The translations under genes and the position numbers were made by a program. The notes under the pieces are model-generated. The model ran no database searches. It saw only the letters and a list, made by a program, of their open reading frames with translations, and was not told where the DNA came from. From contig OZ220083.1 in the NCBI GenBank assembly GCA_964291475.2, forward strand, positions 634,171-698,170: DNA of 64,000 bases, in the 5' to 3' direction. The first letter of the stretch is position 1. Each line of letters opens with the position of its first letter. The DNA comes from DAOUKH01 sp964291475 (lineage in GTDB: Bacteria > Chloroflexota > Dehalococcoidia > SHYB01). Shown one piece after another: positions 23,901 to 32,524 of the stretch.

Positions 23901-25136
23901 ATGCGCGCAGTCCAAGGCCTCTCCCCACGCACCCTCGCCGAGTACTGCGGCGTCATCGACGACACACTCATCGAAGAGGTGCGCTCGCTGGCCGCCGCCC
24001 TGAAGGGCGCCCGCATCGCGCACGTCAACGCGACCGATTCCGGCGGCGGCGTCGCCGAGATCCTGCACTCCATCATTCCCCTCTACCGCGATCTGGGCAT
24101 CGACACGACCTGGCTCGTCCTCGACGGCGCTCCGGAGTTCTTCGACGTCACCAAGACCATGCACAACGCCATGCAGGGGCAGCCCCACGACTTCACCAAG
24201 GGTGAGTGGGACACCTTCCTGCACTTCAACGAGCGAAACGCCCTTGAGATCGATGGCGCGTTCGACGTCATCTTCATCCACGACCCACAGCCTGCCGCCA
24301 TCCGCCGCTTCCGCCCCGACGTCGCCTCCACCTGGATTTGGCGCAGCCACATCGACACCTCGTCGCCGAACATGCAGGCCTGGAAATTCGTCACCGAGCA
24401 GGTCGCGGACTTCGACGCCGCCGTCTTCAGCCTCGAGGACTTCGTCGGCCCCGGCCTCCAACTGCCCCACGTAGCCATCGTGCCCCCCGCCATCGACCCC
24501 TTCGTCCCCAAGAACCGGCACTGGTCCGAGGCGGAAGCCCGCGAGGTCGTCGCCTCCCACGGCGTCGACCCGGACAAGCCCTTCGTCAGCCAGATCTCCC
24601 GCTTCGACCCCTGGAAAGACCCCATCGGCGTCATCGAGGCCTTCCGGCTGCTCCGGCCCAAGTATCCCGACCTACAGCTCTGCCTCCTCGGCAACTTCGC
24701 CTCCGACGACCCCGAGGGCGAGGTCATGTACGCCAAGGTGCTCGACGCCGCCGAGGGCGAGGACGGCGTCTTCATCATCACCGGTCTCACCGACCTCGTC
24801 GGCCCCTTCCAGGCCCTCAGCGCCGCCGTCATCCAGAAGTCGATCCGCGAGGGCTTCGCCCTGACGGTCACCGAGGCCCTCTGGAAGGGCGTCCCCGTCG
24901 TCGGCGGGGCCGTCGGAGGCATCCGCCTGCAGATCGGCGGCGGCGTGGGCGGCTTCCTCGTCAACAGCGTCGCCGAATGCGCCGAGCGGCTCGACTACCT
25001 CCTCTCGAACGAGGAAGAACGCGCCGGCCTTGGCAAGTCCGGCAAGGAACACGTCCGCCGCAACTTCCTCATCCCCCGCCTCCTCCGCGACGAGCTCGAA
25101 ATCGCCGCCCAAGCCTCCGCCGCCAACACCCCCTAG
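23901..25136 (+). CDS. treT: GT4 trehalose synthase (TreT/trehalose phosphorylase-like)
   Basis: A 411-residue GT4 enzyme of the TreT/TreP group, which makes trehalose directly from a nucleotide-glucose (or glucose 1-phosphate) and glucose. Hallmarks are ARIAHVNATDSGGGVAEILH, DVIFIHDPQPAAIRRF, STWIWRSHIDTSSPN, VIVPPAIDP-type segment VAIVPPAIDPFVPKN, VSQISRFDPWKDPIGVIEAF and the donor-site Glu region QKSIREGFALTVTEALWKG. No clear ribosome-binding site precedes ATG 23901; the start is chosen from family length. It diverges from otsBA, giving the locus two routes to trehalose. TreT versus TreP cannot be settled by eye. Confidence 0.85.
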   Translation: MRAVQGLSPRTLAEYCGVIDDTLIEEVRSLAAALKGARIAHVNATDSGGGVAEILHSIIPLYRDLGIDTTWLVLDGAPEFFDVTKTMHNAMQGQPHDFTKGEWDTFLHFNERNALEIDGAFDVIFIHDPQPAAIRRFRPDVASTWIWRSHIDTSSPNMQAWKFVTEQVADFDAAVFSLEDFVGPGLQLPHVAIVPPAIDPFVPKNRHWSEAEAREVVASHGVDPDKPFVSQISRFDPWKDPIGVIEAFRLLRPKYPDLQLCLLGNFASDDPEGEVMYAKVLDAAEGEDGVFIITGLTDLVGPFQALSAAVIQKSIREGFALTVTEALWKGVPVVGGAVGGIRLQIGGGVGGFLVNSVAECAERLDYLLSNEEERAGLGKSGKEHVRRNFLIPRLLRDELEIAAQASAANTP

Positions 25137-25138
25137 CC

Positions 25139-25375
25139 CTCTCCCGGCGCATCGAAACCCGCCCCTCCAGCCTCTCCCCGCTGGAGCAGCACGTTTGAGC
25201 CTCTCCCCCTCTGGGGGAGATTTGAGAGAGGGCGCGCGCCGTCAGGCGCGCGAGCGCCCGCAGGGCGCTGCTCTTCTCCCCCGGAGACCTTTGCACAACT
25301 CCCGCCGATGGTTGGAAAAACGGGTGGAGTGGGGTGGTCTTCCCTCTCCCCCTTTGGGGGAGATTTGAGAGAGGG
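25139..25375 (+). repeat. Mosaic repeat, copy 4, left of the IS element
   Basis: Contains the CTCTCCCCCTCTGGGGGAGA module, the GCGCGCCGTCAGGCGCGC double hairpin, the GGAGACCTTTGCACAACTCC...GGTGGAGTGGGGTGG module and the start of a further CCCTCTCCCCC module, ending in AGAGGG, where the IS element is inserted. Confidence 0.85.
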
Positions 25376-25425
25376 TACAGGCCGGGGAGATAGGTAACAG
25401 ATAAACCGGGCACATGGGTAACACT
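25376..25425 (+). repeat. Left terminal inverted repeat of the IS
   Basis: TACAGGCCGGGGAGATAGGT begins the element, followed by a second unit CCGGGCACATGGGTAACACT. It pairs with the right end over about 50 bases, with mismatches. Confidence 0.8.
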
Positions 25426-25466
25426 CTGGAGGATTGCAGGAAGCGATCCATGAAGGAGGAGTTGTG

Positions 25467-26648
25467 TTGCCCTGGCAAGAGACGAGTGTCGAAGCGGAAC
25501 GGTTGCGGTTCATTGAGCGCAGGACGGCGGGGGAGGAACCCATCGCCGAGTTGTGCCGGCAGTTCGGGATCAGCCGCAAGACTGCCTCCAAGCTGATCGG
25601 CCGGTACGAGGCGTACGGCGAGGAGGGCCTGCGCGACCGGAGCCGCGCCCCCCACCATCATCCCAACGCCACACGCCGTGAGGTGCAGGAGCGCATCATC
25701 GCGGCGAAGCGAGCCCACCCCTTGTGGGGCCCCAAGAAGCTCATCGCCTGGCTCCACGACACCGAGCCCGACGTGCCCTGGCCCGCCCCCAGCACCGCCG
25801 GCGCCATCCTCGACCGGGCCGGCCTGGTACGGCGCCGACAGCGTCGCCGCCGTACCTCCCCTTGGAGCGAGCCCTTCGCTTACGCCATCAACGCCAACGA
25901 CGTCTGGTCCATCGACTTCAAGGGCTGGTTCCGCACCGGCGACGGGGCCCGCGTCGACCCCCTCACCGTCCAGGACGCGGCCTCCCGCTACCTGATCGCC
26001 TGCCGCGGGCTGGAGCGCCCCACCGGCCCGGAGACGCGGCGCGCGTTAGCGCGCGCCTTCCGTGAGTACGGCCTGCCCAGGGTCATCCGCACCGACAACG
26101 GTCCGCCCTTCGCCGGCACCAGCTTGGGCAGCCTCTCCTCCCTGGCCGTCTGGTGGGTCAAGCTGGGCATCCTCCCCGAGCGCATCGCCCCGGGCCATCC
26201 CGAACAGAACGGACGCCTCGAGCGCCTCCACCGCACCCTGAAGGCGGAAACCGCCTCGCCGCCCAGGGCCAACGGCCGCCGTCAGCAGCAGGCCTTCGAC
26301 CGCTTCCGACGCAGCTACAACACCGAGCGCCCTCACGAGGCCTTGGGACAGCGCCCCCCGGCCTTCCTGTACACGCCCTCGTTTCGCCCCTATCCTGCCA
26401 GCGTCGGCTCGCCGGACTACGAGGCCGAAGTCACGGTACGCCGGGTACGCGGCAACGGCGAGATCAAGTGGAAGGGGGACCTGGTCTACGTGAGCGAGAC
26501 CCTCAAAGGCGAGCCCGTCGGCCTCGTCCGGCAGGACGACCGCAGCTGGGCCGTCCGCTTCGGCCCCCTCCTCATCGGCCTCCTCGACGACCACACCAAA
26601 CGCATCGCCAAGACCCCCGTCAAGGTGTTACCTATGTCCCCGGTCTAA
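25467..26648 (+). CDS. IS481-family transposase (DDE)
   Basis: A 393-residue DDE transposase. The N-terminal helix-turn-helix (about 15-60) has AELCRQFGISRKTASKLIGRY, followed by a KRAHPLWGPKKLIAWL domain typical of IS481/IS3-like proteins. The catalytic triad is visible as D in VWSIDFKGW, D in VIRTDNGPPF and E in GHPEQNGRLERLH. The start is TTG 25467 (then PWQETSVEAERLRF), seven bases after GAAGGAGGA and matching the family N-terminus; an in-frame TTG at 25434 and a GTG at 25464 are less likely. It spans almost the whole IS and appears intact, so the element may be active. Confidence 0.9.
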   Translation: MPWQETSVEAERLRFIERRTAGEEPIAELCRQFGISRKTASKLIGRYEAYGEEGLRDRSRAPHHHPNATRREVQERIIAAKRAHPLWGPKKLIAWLHDTEPDVPWPAPSTAGAILDRAGLVRRRQRRRRTSPWSEPFAYAINANDVWSIDFKGWFRTGDGARVDPLTVQDAASRYLIACRGLERPTGPETRRALARAFREYGLPRVIRTDNGPPFAGTSLGSLSSLAVWWVKLGILPERIAPGHPEQNGRLERLHRTLKAETASPPRANGRRQQQAFDRFRRSYNTERPHEALGQRPPAFLYTPSFRPYPASVGSPDYEAEVTVRRVRGNGEIKWKGDLVYVSETLKGEPVGLVRQDDRSWAVRFGPLLIGLLDDHTKRIAKTPVKVLPMSPV

Positions 26649-26674
26649 CCGTCACCCATGTGCCCGGTCCTTCA
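26625..26674 (-). repeat. Right terminal inverted repeat of the IS
   Basis: Read inward on the minus strand it begins TGAAGGACCGGGCACATGGG and continues with a CCGGGGACATAGGTAACACC unit, pairing with the left end. Confidence 0.8.
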
Positions 26675-27110
26675 AGAGGGCGCGCGCCGTCAGGCGCGAG
26701 CGCCCGCAGGGGCGCTGCTCTTCTCCCCCCGGAGACCTTGCACAACTCCCGCCGATAGTTGGAAAAACGGGTGGAGTGGTGATCTTCCCTCTCCCCCTCT
26801 GGGGGAGATTTGAGAGAGGGCGCGCGCCGCCAGGCGCGCGAGCGCCCCGCAGGGCGCTGCTCTTCTCCCCCGGGAGACCTTGCACAACTCCCGCCGATGG
26901 GTGGCAAAACGGGTGGAGTGGGGTGGTCTTACCTCTTCTCCCCCCGGGAGAAGATTGAGATGAGGGGCCCCCTCGCAGCCGCCGCGGGTACATCGAAACC
27001 CGCCCGCGCCGGACCACCCCGGGCAACCACAAGGGTTGCCCCTACAAGAGGGGCCGCCTCGTAATCTCCGCCTCCCCTGTAGGGGCGCGTCGCGTCGCGC
27101 CCTTCCCCAC
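26675..27110 (+). repeat. Mosaic repeat, copy 5, right of the IS element
   Basis: The longest run of modules in the window: the GCGCGCC...GGCGCG double hairpin, the GGAGACCTTGCACAACTCCC module twice (26723 and 26873), the CCCTCTCCCCCTCTGGGGGA module, a second double hairpin, the CTTCTCCCCCCGGGAGAAG module with its GATGAGGGGCCCCC tail, the GGGCAACCACAAGGGTTGCCC hairpin (27019-27041) and CCCCTGTAGGGGCGCGTCGC (27074-27105). The two GGAGACC modules differ by a few bases, suggesting serial duplication. From 27111 to 27205 nothing recognisable is present. Confidence 0.85.
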
Positions 27111-27210
27111 CACCGCCAACGCGCCTCCAAACCCGCCATCGCCGCCCGCATGTGCCACGCCCGCGCCGCCTACCCTCCCCCACCTTCGCGGCGCACCAAC
27201 GGCAAAAAAC

Positions 27211-27290
27211 GCTCACGAACGCTCATGGCGCTCACCAACGTTCACGACCTTACACCTGTAGCGCGTTCACGAACGTTCACCAACGCTCAC
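27211..27290 (+). repeat. Helically phased GYTCAC repeat array
   Basis: Hexamers GCTCAC, GCTCAT, GCTCAC, GTTCAC, (TTACAC), GTTCAC, GTTCAC and GCTCAC begin at 27211, 27221, 27230, 27240, 27250, 27265, 27275 and 27285. Most are embedded in AACGYTCACS and spaced about one helical turn (9-10 bases). It looks like a cooperative protein-binding array or iteron set; it could also be a decayed simple repeat. Confidence 0.6.
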
Positions 27291-27415
27291 GAAATCGGAG
27301 GCCTCTTACACCGCGAGACCCGCTCGAGGGAAGGGGGTCTTCGACGGGCGCCCGGAGGGCCGTCTTGGGTTGCCGCGAGAAAGAACATACGTTCGCTACT
27401 CTAACGATAAACCCC

Positions 27416-27440
27416 CTTGACAAGGCCTGTCAAGTATCAT
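27416..27440 (+). promoter_or_regulatory. CTTGACA...TGTCAAG inverted repeat and TATCAT
   Basis: CTTGACA (27416-27422), five bases, TGTCAAG (27428-27434), then TATCAT (27435-27440). It may be an operator over a -35-like hexamer. The -35/-10 spacing is only 12 bases. The nearest downstream gene is hisF, 290 bases away beyond another repeat. Confidence 0.4.
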
Positions 27441-27485
27441 CCGCGCCCGAAATTGGCTGCACGGGTGTCTGCGGGGGTAGCCGCG

Positions 27486-27640
27486 CAGGGGTCGTCCACG
27501 TAGAGGCAACCCTCGTGGTTGCTCAGGGGTCCGGGTGGGGTCTTCTCCCATCCCTCCGGCCTCTCCCCCTCTGGGGGAGATTTGAGAGAGGGCGCGCGCC
27601 GTCAGGCGCGCGAGCGCCCGGAGGGCGCTCCTTCCCGCCA
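27486..27640 (+). repeat. Mosaic repeat, copy 6, upstream of hisF
   Basis: Contains a GGCAACC...GGTTGC hairpin (27501-27522), the CTCTCCCCCTCTGGGGGAGA module and the GCGCGCCGTCAGGCGCGC/GCGCCC...GGGCGC double hairpin. About 90 bases remain before hisF; no clear promoter is seen in them. Confidence 0.8.
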
Positions 27641-27730
27641 ACCGCGGTTACCTCGCCGGTTTCCCCGCCGCCGCGTTTGCGTTACCCTGTTTTCACTTCA
27701 GATGTTCCACACCGCGAGCATAGTGCGAGC

Positions 27731-28534
27731 ATGTTGACCAAGCGCATCATCCCCTGCCTCGACGTAGACCAGGGCCGCGTGGTCAAGGGCACCAGCTTCG
27801 TCGACCTGCGCGACGCCGGCGACCCCGCCGAGCTCGCCGCCTTCTACGACGCCGAATCGGCCGACGAGCTCGTCTTCCTCGACATCACCGCCAGCCACGA
27901 GGGCCGCGACACGATGCTCGACGTCGTCCGGCGGGTCTCCTCCCAGGTCTTCATCCCCCTCACCGTCGGCGGCGGCATCCGCACCATCGAAGACGCCCGC
28001 CGCATGCTCGAGGCGGGTGCGGACAAAGTCTCCGTCAACTCCGCCGCGGTGGCCGACCCGGAGTTGATACAGGAGGCGTCGCGAAAATTCGGCAGCCAGT
28101 GCATCGTCCTCGCCATCGACGCCAAGCGGCTGGACGCCGCCCCCGCCTCGGAGTCAAGCAACGGCGTCGGCCTGCGCCCGGAGTCCCGCTGGGAGGTCTA
28201 CACCCACGGCGGACGCCGTCCCGTTGGCATCGACGCCCTGCTCTGGGCCCAACGCGGCGTCGAGCTCGGCGCCGGCGAAATCCTCCTCACCAGCATGGAC
28301 GAGGACGGCCAAAAGAACGGCTACGACCTGGAACTGACGCGGGCCGTGTCCGAGGCGGTGATGGTGCCGGTGATCGCGAGCGGCGGCGCCGGCGAGCTCG
28401 ACCACTTCGCCGACGCCTTCGAGCTGGGCAAGGCCGACGCGGTGCTCGCCGCCAGCGTCTTCCACTACGGCCAGTTCCGCATCGACGACGTCAAGCACCA
28501 TCTGGAGTCCCGCGGCATCCCCGTGCGGTTCTAG
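27731..28534 (+). CDS. hisF: Imidazole glycerol phosphate synthase subunit HisF
   Basis: A 267-residue TIM barrel, the cyclase subunit that joins with HisH to make imidazole glycerol phosphate and AICAR in histidine synthesis. Motifs are MLTKRIIPCLDVDQGRVVKG with the catalytic Asp in CLDVD, the second in VLAIDAKR, phosphate-binding LTVGGGIRTIEDARRML, EILLTSMDEDGQKNGYDLEL and VIASGGAGELDHF. An insertion of about 12 residues (ASESSNGVGLRPES) extends the loop after AIDAKR. No other his gene is nearby. The start is ATG 27731; the frame runs open upstream through repeats. Confidence 0.93.
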   Translation: MLTKRIIPCLDVDQGRVVKGTSFVDLRDAGDPAELAAFYDAESADELVFLDITASHEGRDTMLDVVRRVSSQVFIPLTVGGGIRTIEDARRMLEAGADKVSVNSAAVADPELIQEASRKFGSQCIVLAIDAKRLDAAPASESSNGVGLRPESRWEVYTHGGRRPVGIDALLWAQRGVELGAGEILLTSMDEDGQKNGYDLELTRAVSEAVMVPVIASGGAGELDHFADAFELGKADAVLAASVFHYGQFRIDDVKHHLESRGIPVRF

Positions 28535-28544
28535 CGGCGCGGCG

Positions 28545-29756
28545 ATGTCTTCCGCCGTCGACATTCGTACCCTGCTCTCCCCCTCGGCTCTGGGCGGAAG
28601 CTCGTCGTGGTCGGCGGCCCCGGGGAGGACGACCGCCATCACCTTCGGCGGCGGCCTCCCCGACCCCGAGACCTTCCCCATCGACGACCTCGCCCGCGCC
28701 GCCGAGACCGCGCTCCGGGAGGACCAGTGGGCCCTGCAGTACGGCGGCCTCTACGGCTACGAGGATCTGCGCGGTCTCCTGGCCGAACGGACTCGGGAGA
28801 CCGACGGCGTCGCCCTCGATATAGAGCAGATCGTCCTCACCTCGGGGAGCGCCCACGCGCTGTCCCTGGCCTGCTTCGCATTCCTCGCCCCCCGCGACGT
28901 GGTCATCGTCGAGGCGCCGACCTTCGCCGGCTCCCTGCGCGCCATCCGCTCCTACGGCGCCGATCTCGCCGTCGTCCCCATCGACGAGCACGGCCTCGAC
29001 GTCGACAATCTCGAAGAACTGCTCGAACGTCTCCTCGAACGAGAGCGGCGCCCCAAGCTCCTCTACACCATCCCCAACTTCCACAATCCCACCGGCGTCA
29101 CCATGCCCCTCCGGCGGCGCGAGAAGCTCGCCGACCTCGCGGCCCGCTACCGGTTCCTCATCGCCGAAGACGACGCCTACGGCGACCTCCGCTACGAGGG
29201 CGCGCCCCTCCCCTCGCTCCTCAGCCTCGACGAGACGGGTCTGGTCCTGAAGCTGGGATCGTTCAGCAAGATCGCCGCCGCCGGGCTGCGGCTCGGCTGG
29301 GCGGCGGGCGACGCCGACGCCATCGCGGCCCTCACCTCGGTGCGCCACGACATGGGCACCTCCGCCTTCATCGCGCGGACCGTCTACCAGTTCGCCAAGG
29401 ACCGCCGCCTTGCCAAGCACGTTGAAGGCCTGATCGAACACTACCGGCGCAAGCGGGACGCCATGCTCGACGCGCTCGACGAGCACTGCGCCGGCTACGC
29501 TTCTTGGCGGCGTCCCGAGGGCGGCTTCTTCGTATGGCTCACCCTGCCGCGCGGCATGACGACGCGAAAGCTGGGCGCGTACGCCGCCGACGAGGGCGTG
29601 GGCTTCGTCCCCGGCAGCGCCTTCTACAATGCCAACGGCGGCGAGCGCTCGCTGCGCTTGGCCTTCAGCCACCTGCCGATCGAGGACGTCGAGCGCGGGA
29701 TCGCCGGTCTGGGGCGGGCCCTCCGGCGCTGCGCCGAGGAATCGCCCGTCCGCTAG
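28545..29756 (+). CDS. PLP-dependent aminotransferase, class I/II (MocR/2-aminoadipate type)
   Basis: A 403-residue fold-type I aminotransferase of the 2-aminoadipate/LysN group. Visible are ITFGGGLPDPETFP, LQYGGLYGYEDLRGLL, IVLTSGSAHALSLAC, LLYTIPNFHNPTGVTMPL and the Schiff-base lysine in KLGSFSKIAAAGLRLGW, with RPEGGFFVWLTLP near the end. It would transaminate 2-aminoadipate, an aromatic or a branched-chain amino acid. It starts 10 bases after hisF, so the two may share a transcript and this could serve as a histidinol-phosphate or related aminotransferase; that link is inference. The 3' end overlaps the convergent UPF0182 gene by four bases. Confidence 0.88.
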   Translation: MSSAVDIRTLLSPSALGGSSSWSAAPGRTTAITFGGGLPDPETFPIDDLARAAETALREDQWALQYGGLYGYEDLRGLLAERTRETDGVALDIEQIVLTSGSAHALSLACFAFLAPRDVVIVEAPTFAGSLRAIRSYGADLAVVPIDEHGLDVDNLEELLERLLERERRPKLLYTIPNFHNPTGVTMPLRRREKLADLAARYRFLIAEDDAYGDLRYEGAPLPSLLSLDETGLVLKLGSFSKIAAAGLRLGWAAGDADAIAALTSVRHDMGTSAFIARTVYQFAKDRRLAKHVEGLIEHYRRKRDAMLDALDEHCAGYASWRRPEGGFFVWLTLPRGMTTRKLGAYAADEGVGFVPGSAFYNANGGERSLRLAFSHLPIEDVERGIAGLGRALRRCAEESPVR

Positions 29757-32521
29757 CTGCCCTCGTCTCGCAGCTCGCGCAAGTCTTCGAGCAGTTGCTC
29801 GATCTGCTCGATAATCCGGCCGAGGTCCGGGTCCCCTTCCCCGGTCGCCGGTCTCGGCGTCGGCTCGGGCGCCGGAGTCGGCGGCGGCTCATCGACGACG
29901 TCGACGCTCCCGCCGATGGGCGTTGGCTGCGCCAGTCCGAACGCCACCCGCAGGCTCCGTTCCAGCGTCGGCTCCATCACCGGACGCTGGTCGTCGATGG
30001 CGACCACCACCCTCTTTAGCTCTGGGAAGTTCAGCGTCGATGCCTGCAGATAGACCGGCTCGACGTACAGCAGTGACTCCTCCAGCGGGATCACCAACAG
30101 GTTGCCGCGTATGATCTGCGATCCCTGCTGCCCCCACAACGTGAACTGCTGCGAGATGCGCGGGTCGTTGTTGATGCGGGCCTCGACCTGCTGCGGCCCG
30201 TCCACCTGCTGGTCTTTGGGGAAGGTGTACGCCACGAGCTTCCCGTAGTCCTCTCCGTCGTTCCTCGCCGCAAGCCACGCGATCATGTTTGGCTTGTTCA
30301 ACGGCGTGAACGGAAGCAGCAGCAGGAACTCTTCCTCGGCCTCGCCCGGGAGCGGCATCGAGACGTAGTAAGCCTCCATCGGCTGCGGGTTGTCGTAGAA
30401 GATCTCCGACGGACGGTCCCACAGGTCTTCCTTGGTGAAGATGGCGCGGGCGTCCGTCACGTGATAGGTGCGGAACATGAACTCCTGGACGTTGAAGAGC
30501 TCTTCGGGGTAGCGGATGTGCGCCCGCAGCTCCGCCGGCATCTCATCAATCGGCGTGAAGAGGGTGGGGAAAATCCTCGAGTACGTCTGGATGATTGCGT
30601 CGTCGGGCTCGATCACGTAGTAGGTGACGTCGCCGGTATACGCGTCTACCACGACTTTGACGCTGTTCCGGATGTAGTTGAACGCGTCGCCGGTCCGCTG
30701 CGAGTAGGGGAAGCGGCCCGTGGTGGTGAAGGCATCCTGGATCCACCAGAGCTTCCCGTCGACCACCACGAGGTAGGGGTCATCGTCGAACTCGAGGAAG
30801 GGTGCGAGGCGGTGTGTCCGGTCCTTGATCTCCCGGAAGTAGAGGATGCGGCTCTCCGGTGTCAATTCTCCGCTGATCAAGATGTTGAAATCGAGGAAGC
30901 GCCACGCGAAGGCGGCCTGCCGCCAGAACGAGCCGATGCCGACGCCGCCCTCGCCCGCGTATTGCGTGAACGCGGGGGTGTCCTGCTCCGTTGGGTAGTC
31001 GAACTCGTCCGTGTTCGTGTTGACCAGGACGTACTCGCTCGACCGTTCCCCGTAGTAGATCTCGGGCCGGTCGACCTCGAACACGCCTTGGGGCGGCACG
31101 TCCTGCAGGAAGAAGTTCGGGCGTCCTTCCGCCGTGAAGCTGGTCACGGGGCTCATTGCCACCCCGTAGCCGTGGGTGTACTGGAGCCGCTGCGCTACCC
31201 AGCTCTGCGCCTCCGACGGCAGCCGCTCCGGCGCCAACTCGCGGGCTGCGAGCATCACCTGTTGCGTCCGTCCGTCGATTTCATAGCGGTCGACGTCCAC
31301 GTCCGCGAAGGTGTAGTACGGACGGAGGAACTGGATCTGGTTGTAGGTGTCGCGGAGCGGGCGGTGGTCCCATAGCCGGATGTTGTCCACCGTGGCGCGG
31401 TTGTTCAGAAGTTCGTCGGCTTCGATTCCGCCTTCGACGGCGAACGGCTGCACTTCGATCTCGTTCAGCTGGTACGCCTCGCGCGTCATCGCGATGTTCG
31501 ACTCGATGTACGGCGTCTCTCGCGCCAACTCGTTCGGCTGCACCTCGAACCGGTGGTACAGGGCCGGATAGATCATCAAGATCACGATCGAGGCGACCGC
31601 CCAGACGCCGAAGCCGATGAAGGGCGCCCGCGGGTTCTTGAGAAATACGCTGACGACCGCGGCAACGGCCAGCAGCGACGTGAGCGCCATCATGATGCGC
31701 AGTGCGGTCAGCTTGGCGCTGGCATCCGTCGCGTTCGCCCCGAACAGCGTGCCGTCGAGGCCCCGTGACGACAGCACCAACTCATTGATGTCGTACCAGT
31801 AGCTCGCCGCGACGTTGCCCGCCAGCAGCCCCACCAAGATCCCCAGGTGCAGCTTCGCTCCCAGGCTGAAGCGCCACTGAAAACCTTGACTGACGATACT
31901 GGCCCCGTAGATCCCCGCCGCGCCGAGGATCATCAAGAGAATCACACCCAATGACCAGGTCTGGAAGAAGCGGAGGAACGGCAGCTCGAAGACGTAGAAG
32001 GAGGGGTTGTGACTCCAGAGCGGGTCCGCCAAGGGTGCGCCCATCGAGTCCGTGAACGCCTGGCCCTCGATGAAGAGCAGCATGTTCTCCCACTGGCCGG
32101 ACGCCGTGAGGCCGAACACCAGCGCGAAGAGGACCGCCGCGCCCGCTATCCCGATCCGGGTGAACCCCTGTACCAGCACGAGGGTATCCGGCGGCAACAC
32201 CGACGGCTCCCGGCTCCTGCCCAGCCGCTCCGCGATCCATGCGTTCGCCAGGAAGAAGATGAGGAACGCCCCTGCCCCGGCGAAGAAGAGCCAGAGCCGG
32301 GTGAAGAGCCGCTTGCTGAAGACTTCTCGATAGCCGAGAGAGTCGAACCACAGCCAGTCCGTCCAGACGTTCTTCGCAGCGCTCAACGCGATGAAGAGCA
32401 GGATGATCGCCAAGATGGCGAATCCCCATAGGGCGATGCGCCGGAGCGGCAGGTTCTGCGCGCCCCGACCGAACTCTCCGAAGATGTCGACTGGGTCGCG
32501 GTCGCCTGGTCGTTGTGCCAT
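29753..32521 (-). CDS. UPF0182 (COG1615) large membrane protein
   Basis: A 922-residue protein of the UPF0182 family found in Actinobacteria, Chloroflexi and cyanobacteria, of unknown function. About seven membrane helices occupy residues 1-330. The large extracytoplasmic part contains conserved features of the family such as LWDHRPLRDTYNQIQFLRPY, DVDRYEIDGRTQQVMLAARE, EIYYGERSSEYVLVNTN and SQQFTLWGQQGSQIIRGNLL. The C-terminus ends in a Pro-rich linker and an EQLLEDLRELRDEG coiled stretch. It begins three bases after the argB stop, so it is probably cotranscribed with argJB, although no arginine-related role is known. Confidence 0.9.
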   Translation of the reverse strand: MAQRPGDRDPVDIFGEFGRGAQNLPLRRIALWGFAILAIILLFIALSAAKNVWTDWLWFDSLGYREVFSKRLFTRLWLFFAGAGAFLIFFLANAWIAERLGRSREPSVLPPDTLVLVQGFTRIGIAGAAVLFALVFGLTASGQWENMLLFIEGQAFTDSMGAPLADPLWSHNPSFYVFELPFLRFFQTWSLGVILLMILGAAGIYGASIVSQGFQWRFSLGAKLHLGILVGLLAGNVAASYWYDINELVLSSRGLDGTLFGANATDASAKLTALRIMMALTSLLAVAAVVSVFLKNPRAPFIGFGVWAVASIVILMIYPALYHRFEVQPNELARETPYIESNIAMTREAYQLNEIEVQPFAVEGGIEADELLNNRATVDNIRLWDHRPLRDTYNQIQFLRPYYTFADVDVDRYEIDGRTQQVMLAARELAPERLPSEAQSWVAQRLQYTHGYGVAMSPVTSFTAEGRPNFFLQDVPPQGVFEVDRPEIYYGERSSEYVLVNTNTDEFDYPTEQDTPAFTQYAGEGGVGIGSFWRQAAFAWRFLDFNILISGELTPESRILYFREIKDRTHRLAPFLEFDDDPYLVVVDGKLWWIQDAFTTTGRFPYSQRTGDAFNYIRNSVKVVVDAYTGDVTYYVIEPDDAIIQTYSRIFPTLFTPIDEMPAELRAHIRYPEELFNVQEFMFRTYHVTDARAIFTKEDLWDRPSEIFYDNPQPMEAYYVSMPLPGEAEEEFLLLLPFTPLNKPNMIAWLAARNDGEDYGKLVAYTFPKDQQVDGPQQVEARINNDPRISQQFTLWGQQGSQIIRGNLLVIPLEESLLYVEPVYLQASTLNFPELKRVVVAIDDQRPVMEPTLERSLRVAFGLAQPTPIGGSVDVVDEPPPTPAPEPTPRPATGEGDPDLGRIIEQIEQLLEDLRELRDEGS

Positions 32522-32524
32522 AGG

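Larger units (their letters stand above)
25376..26674 (+). mobile_element. Intact IS481-like insertion sequence
   Basis: A 1,299-base element with one transposase gene. Imperfect terminal inverted repeats of about 50 bases lie at 25376-25425 and 26625-26674; each end carries two related units (CCGGGCACATGGGTRAC and CCGGGGAxATAGGTAAC) in opposite order. The 6-base AGAGGG occurs at 25370-25375 and 26675-26680. Removing the element and one copy rebuilds exactly the GAGAGAGGGCGCGCGCC junction found in the neighbouring repeat copy, so the target duplication and both ends are well defined. Confidence 0.85.

Noticed and set aside
27152..27730. Upstream extension of the hisF frame
   Set aside because: It runs through the phased repeats and mosaic repeat; HisF family homology begins at 27731.
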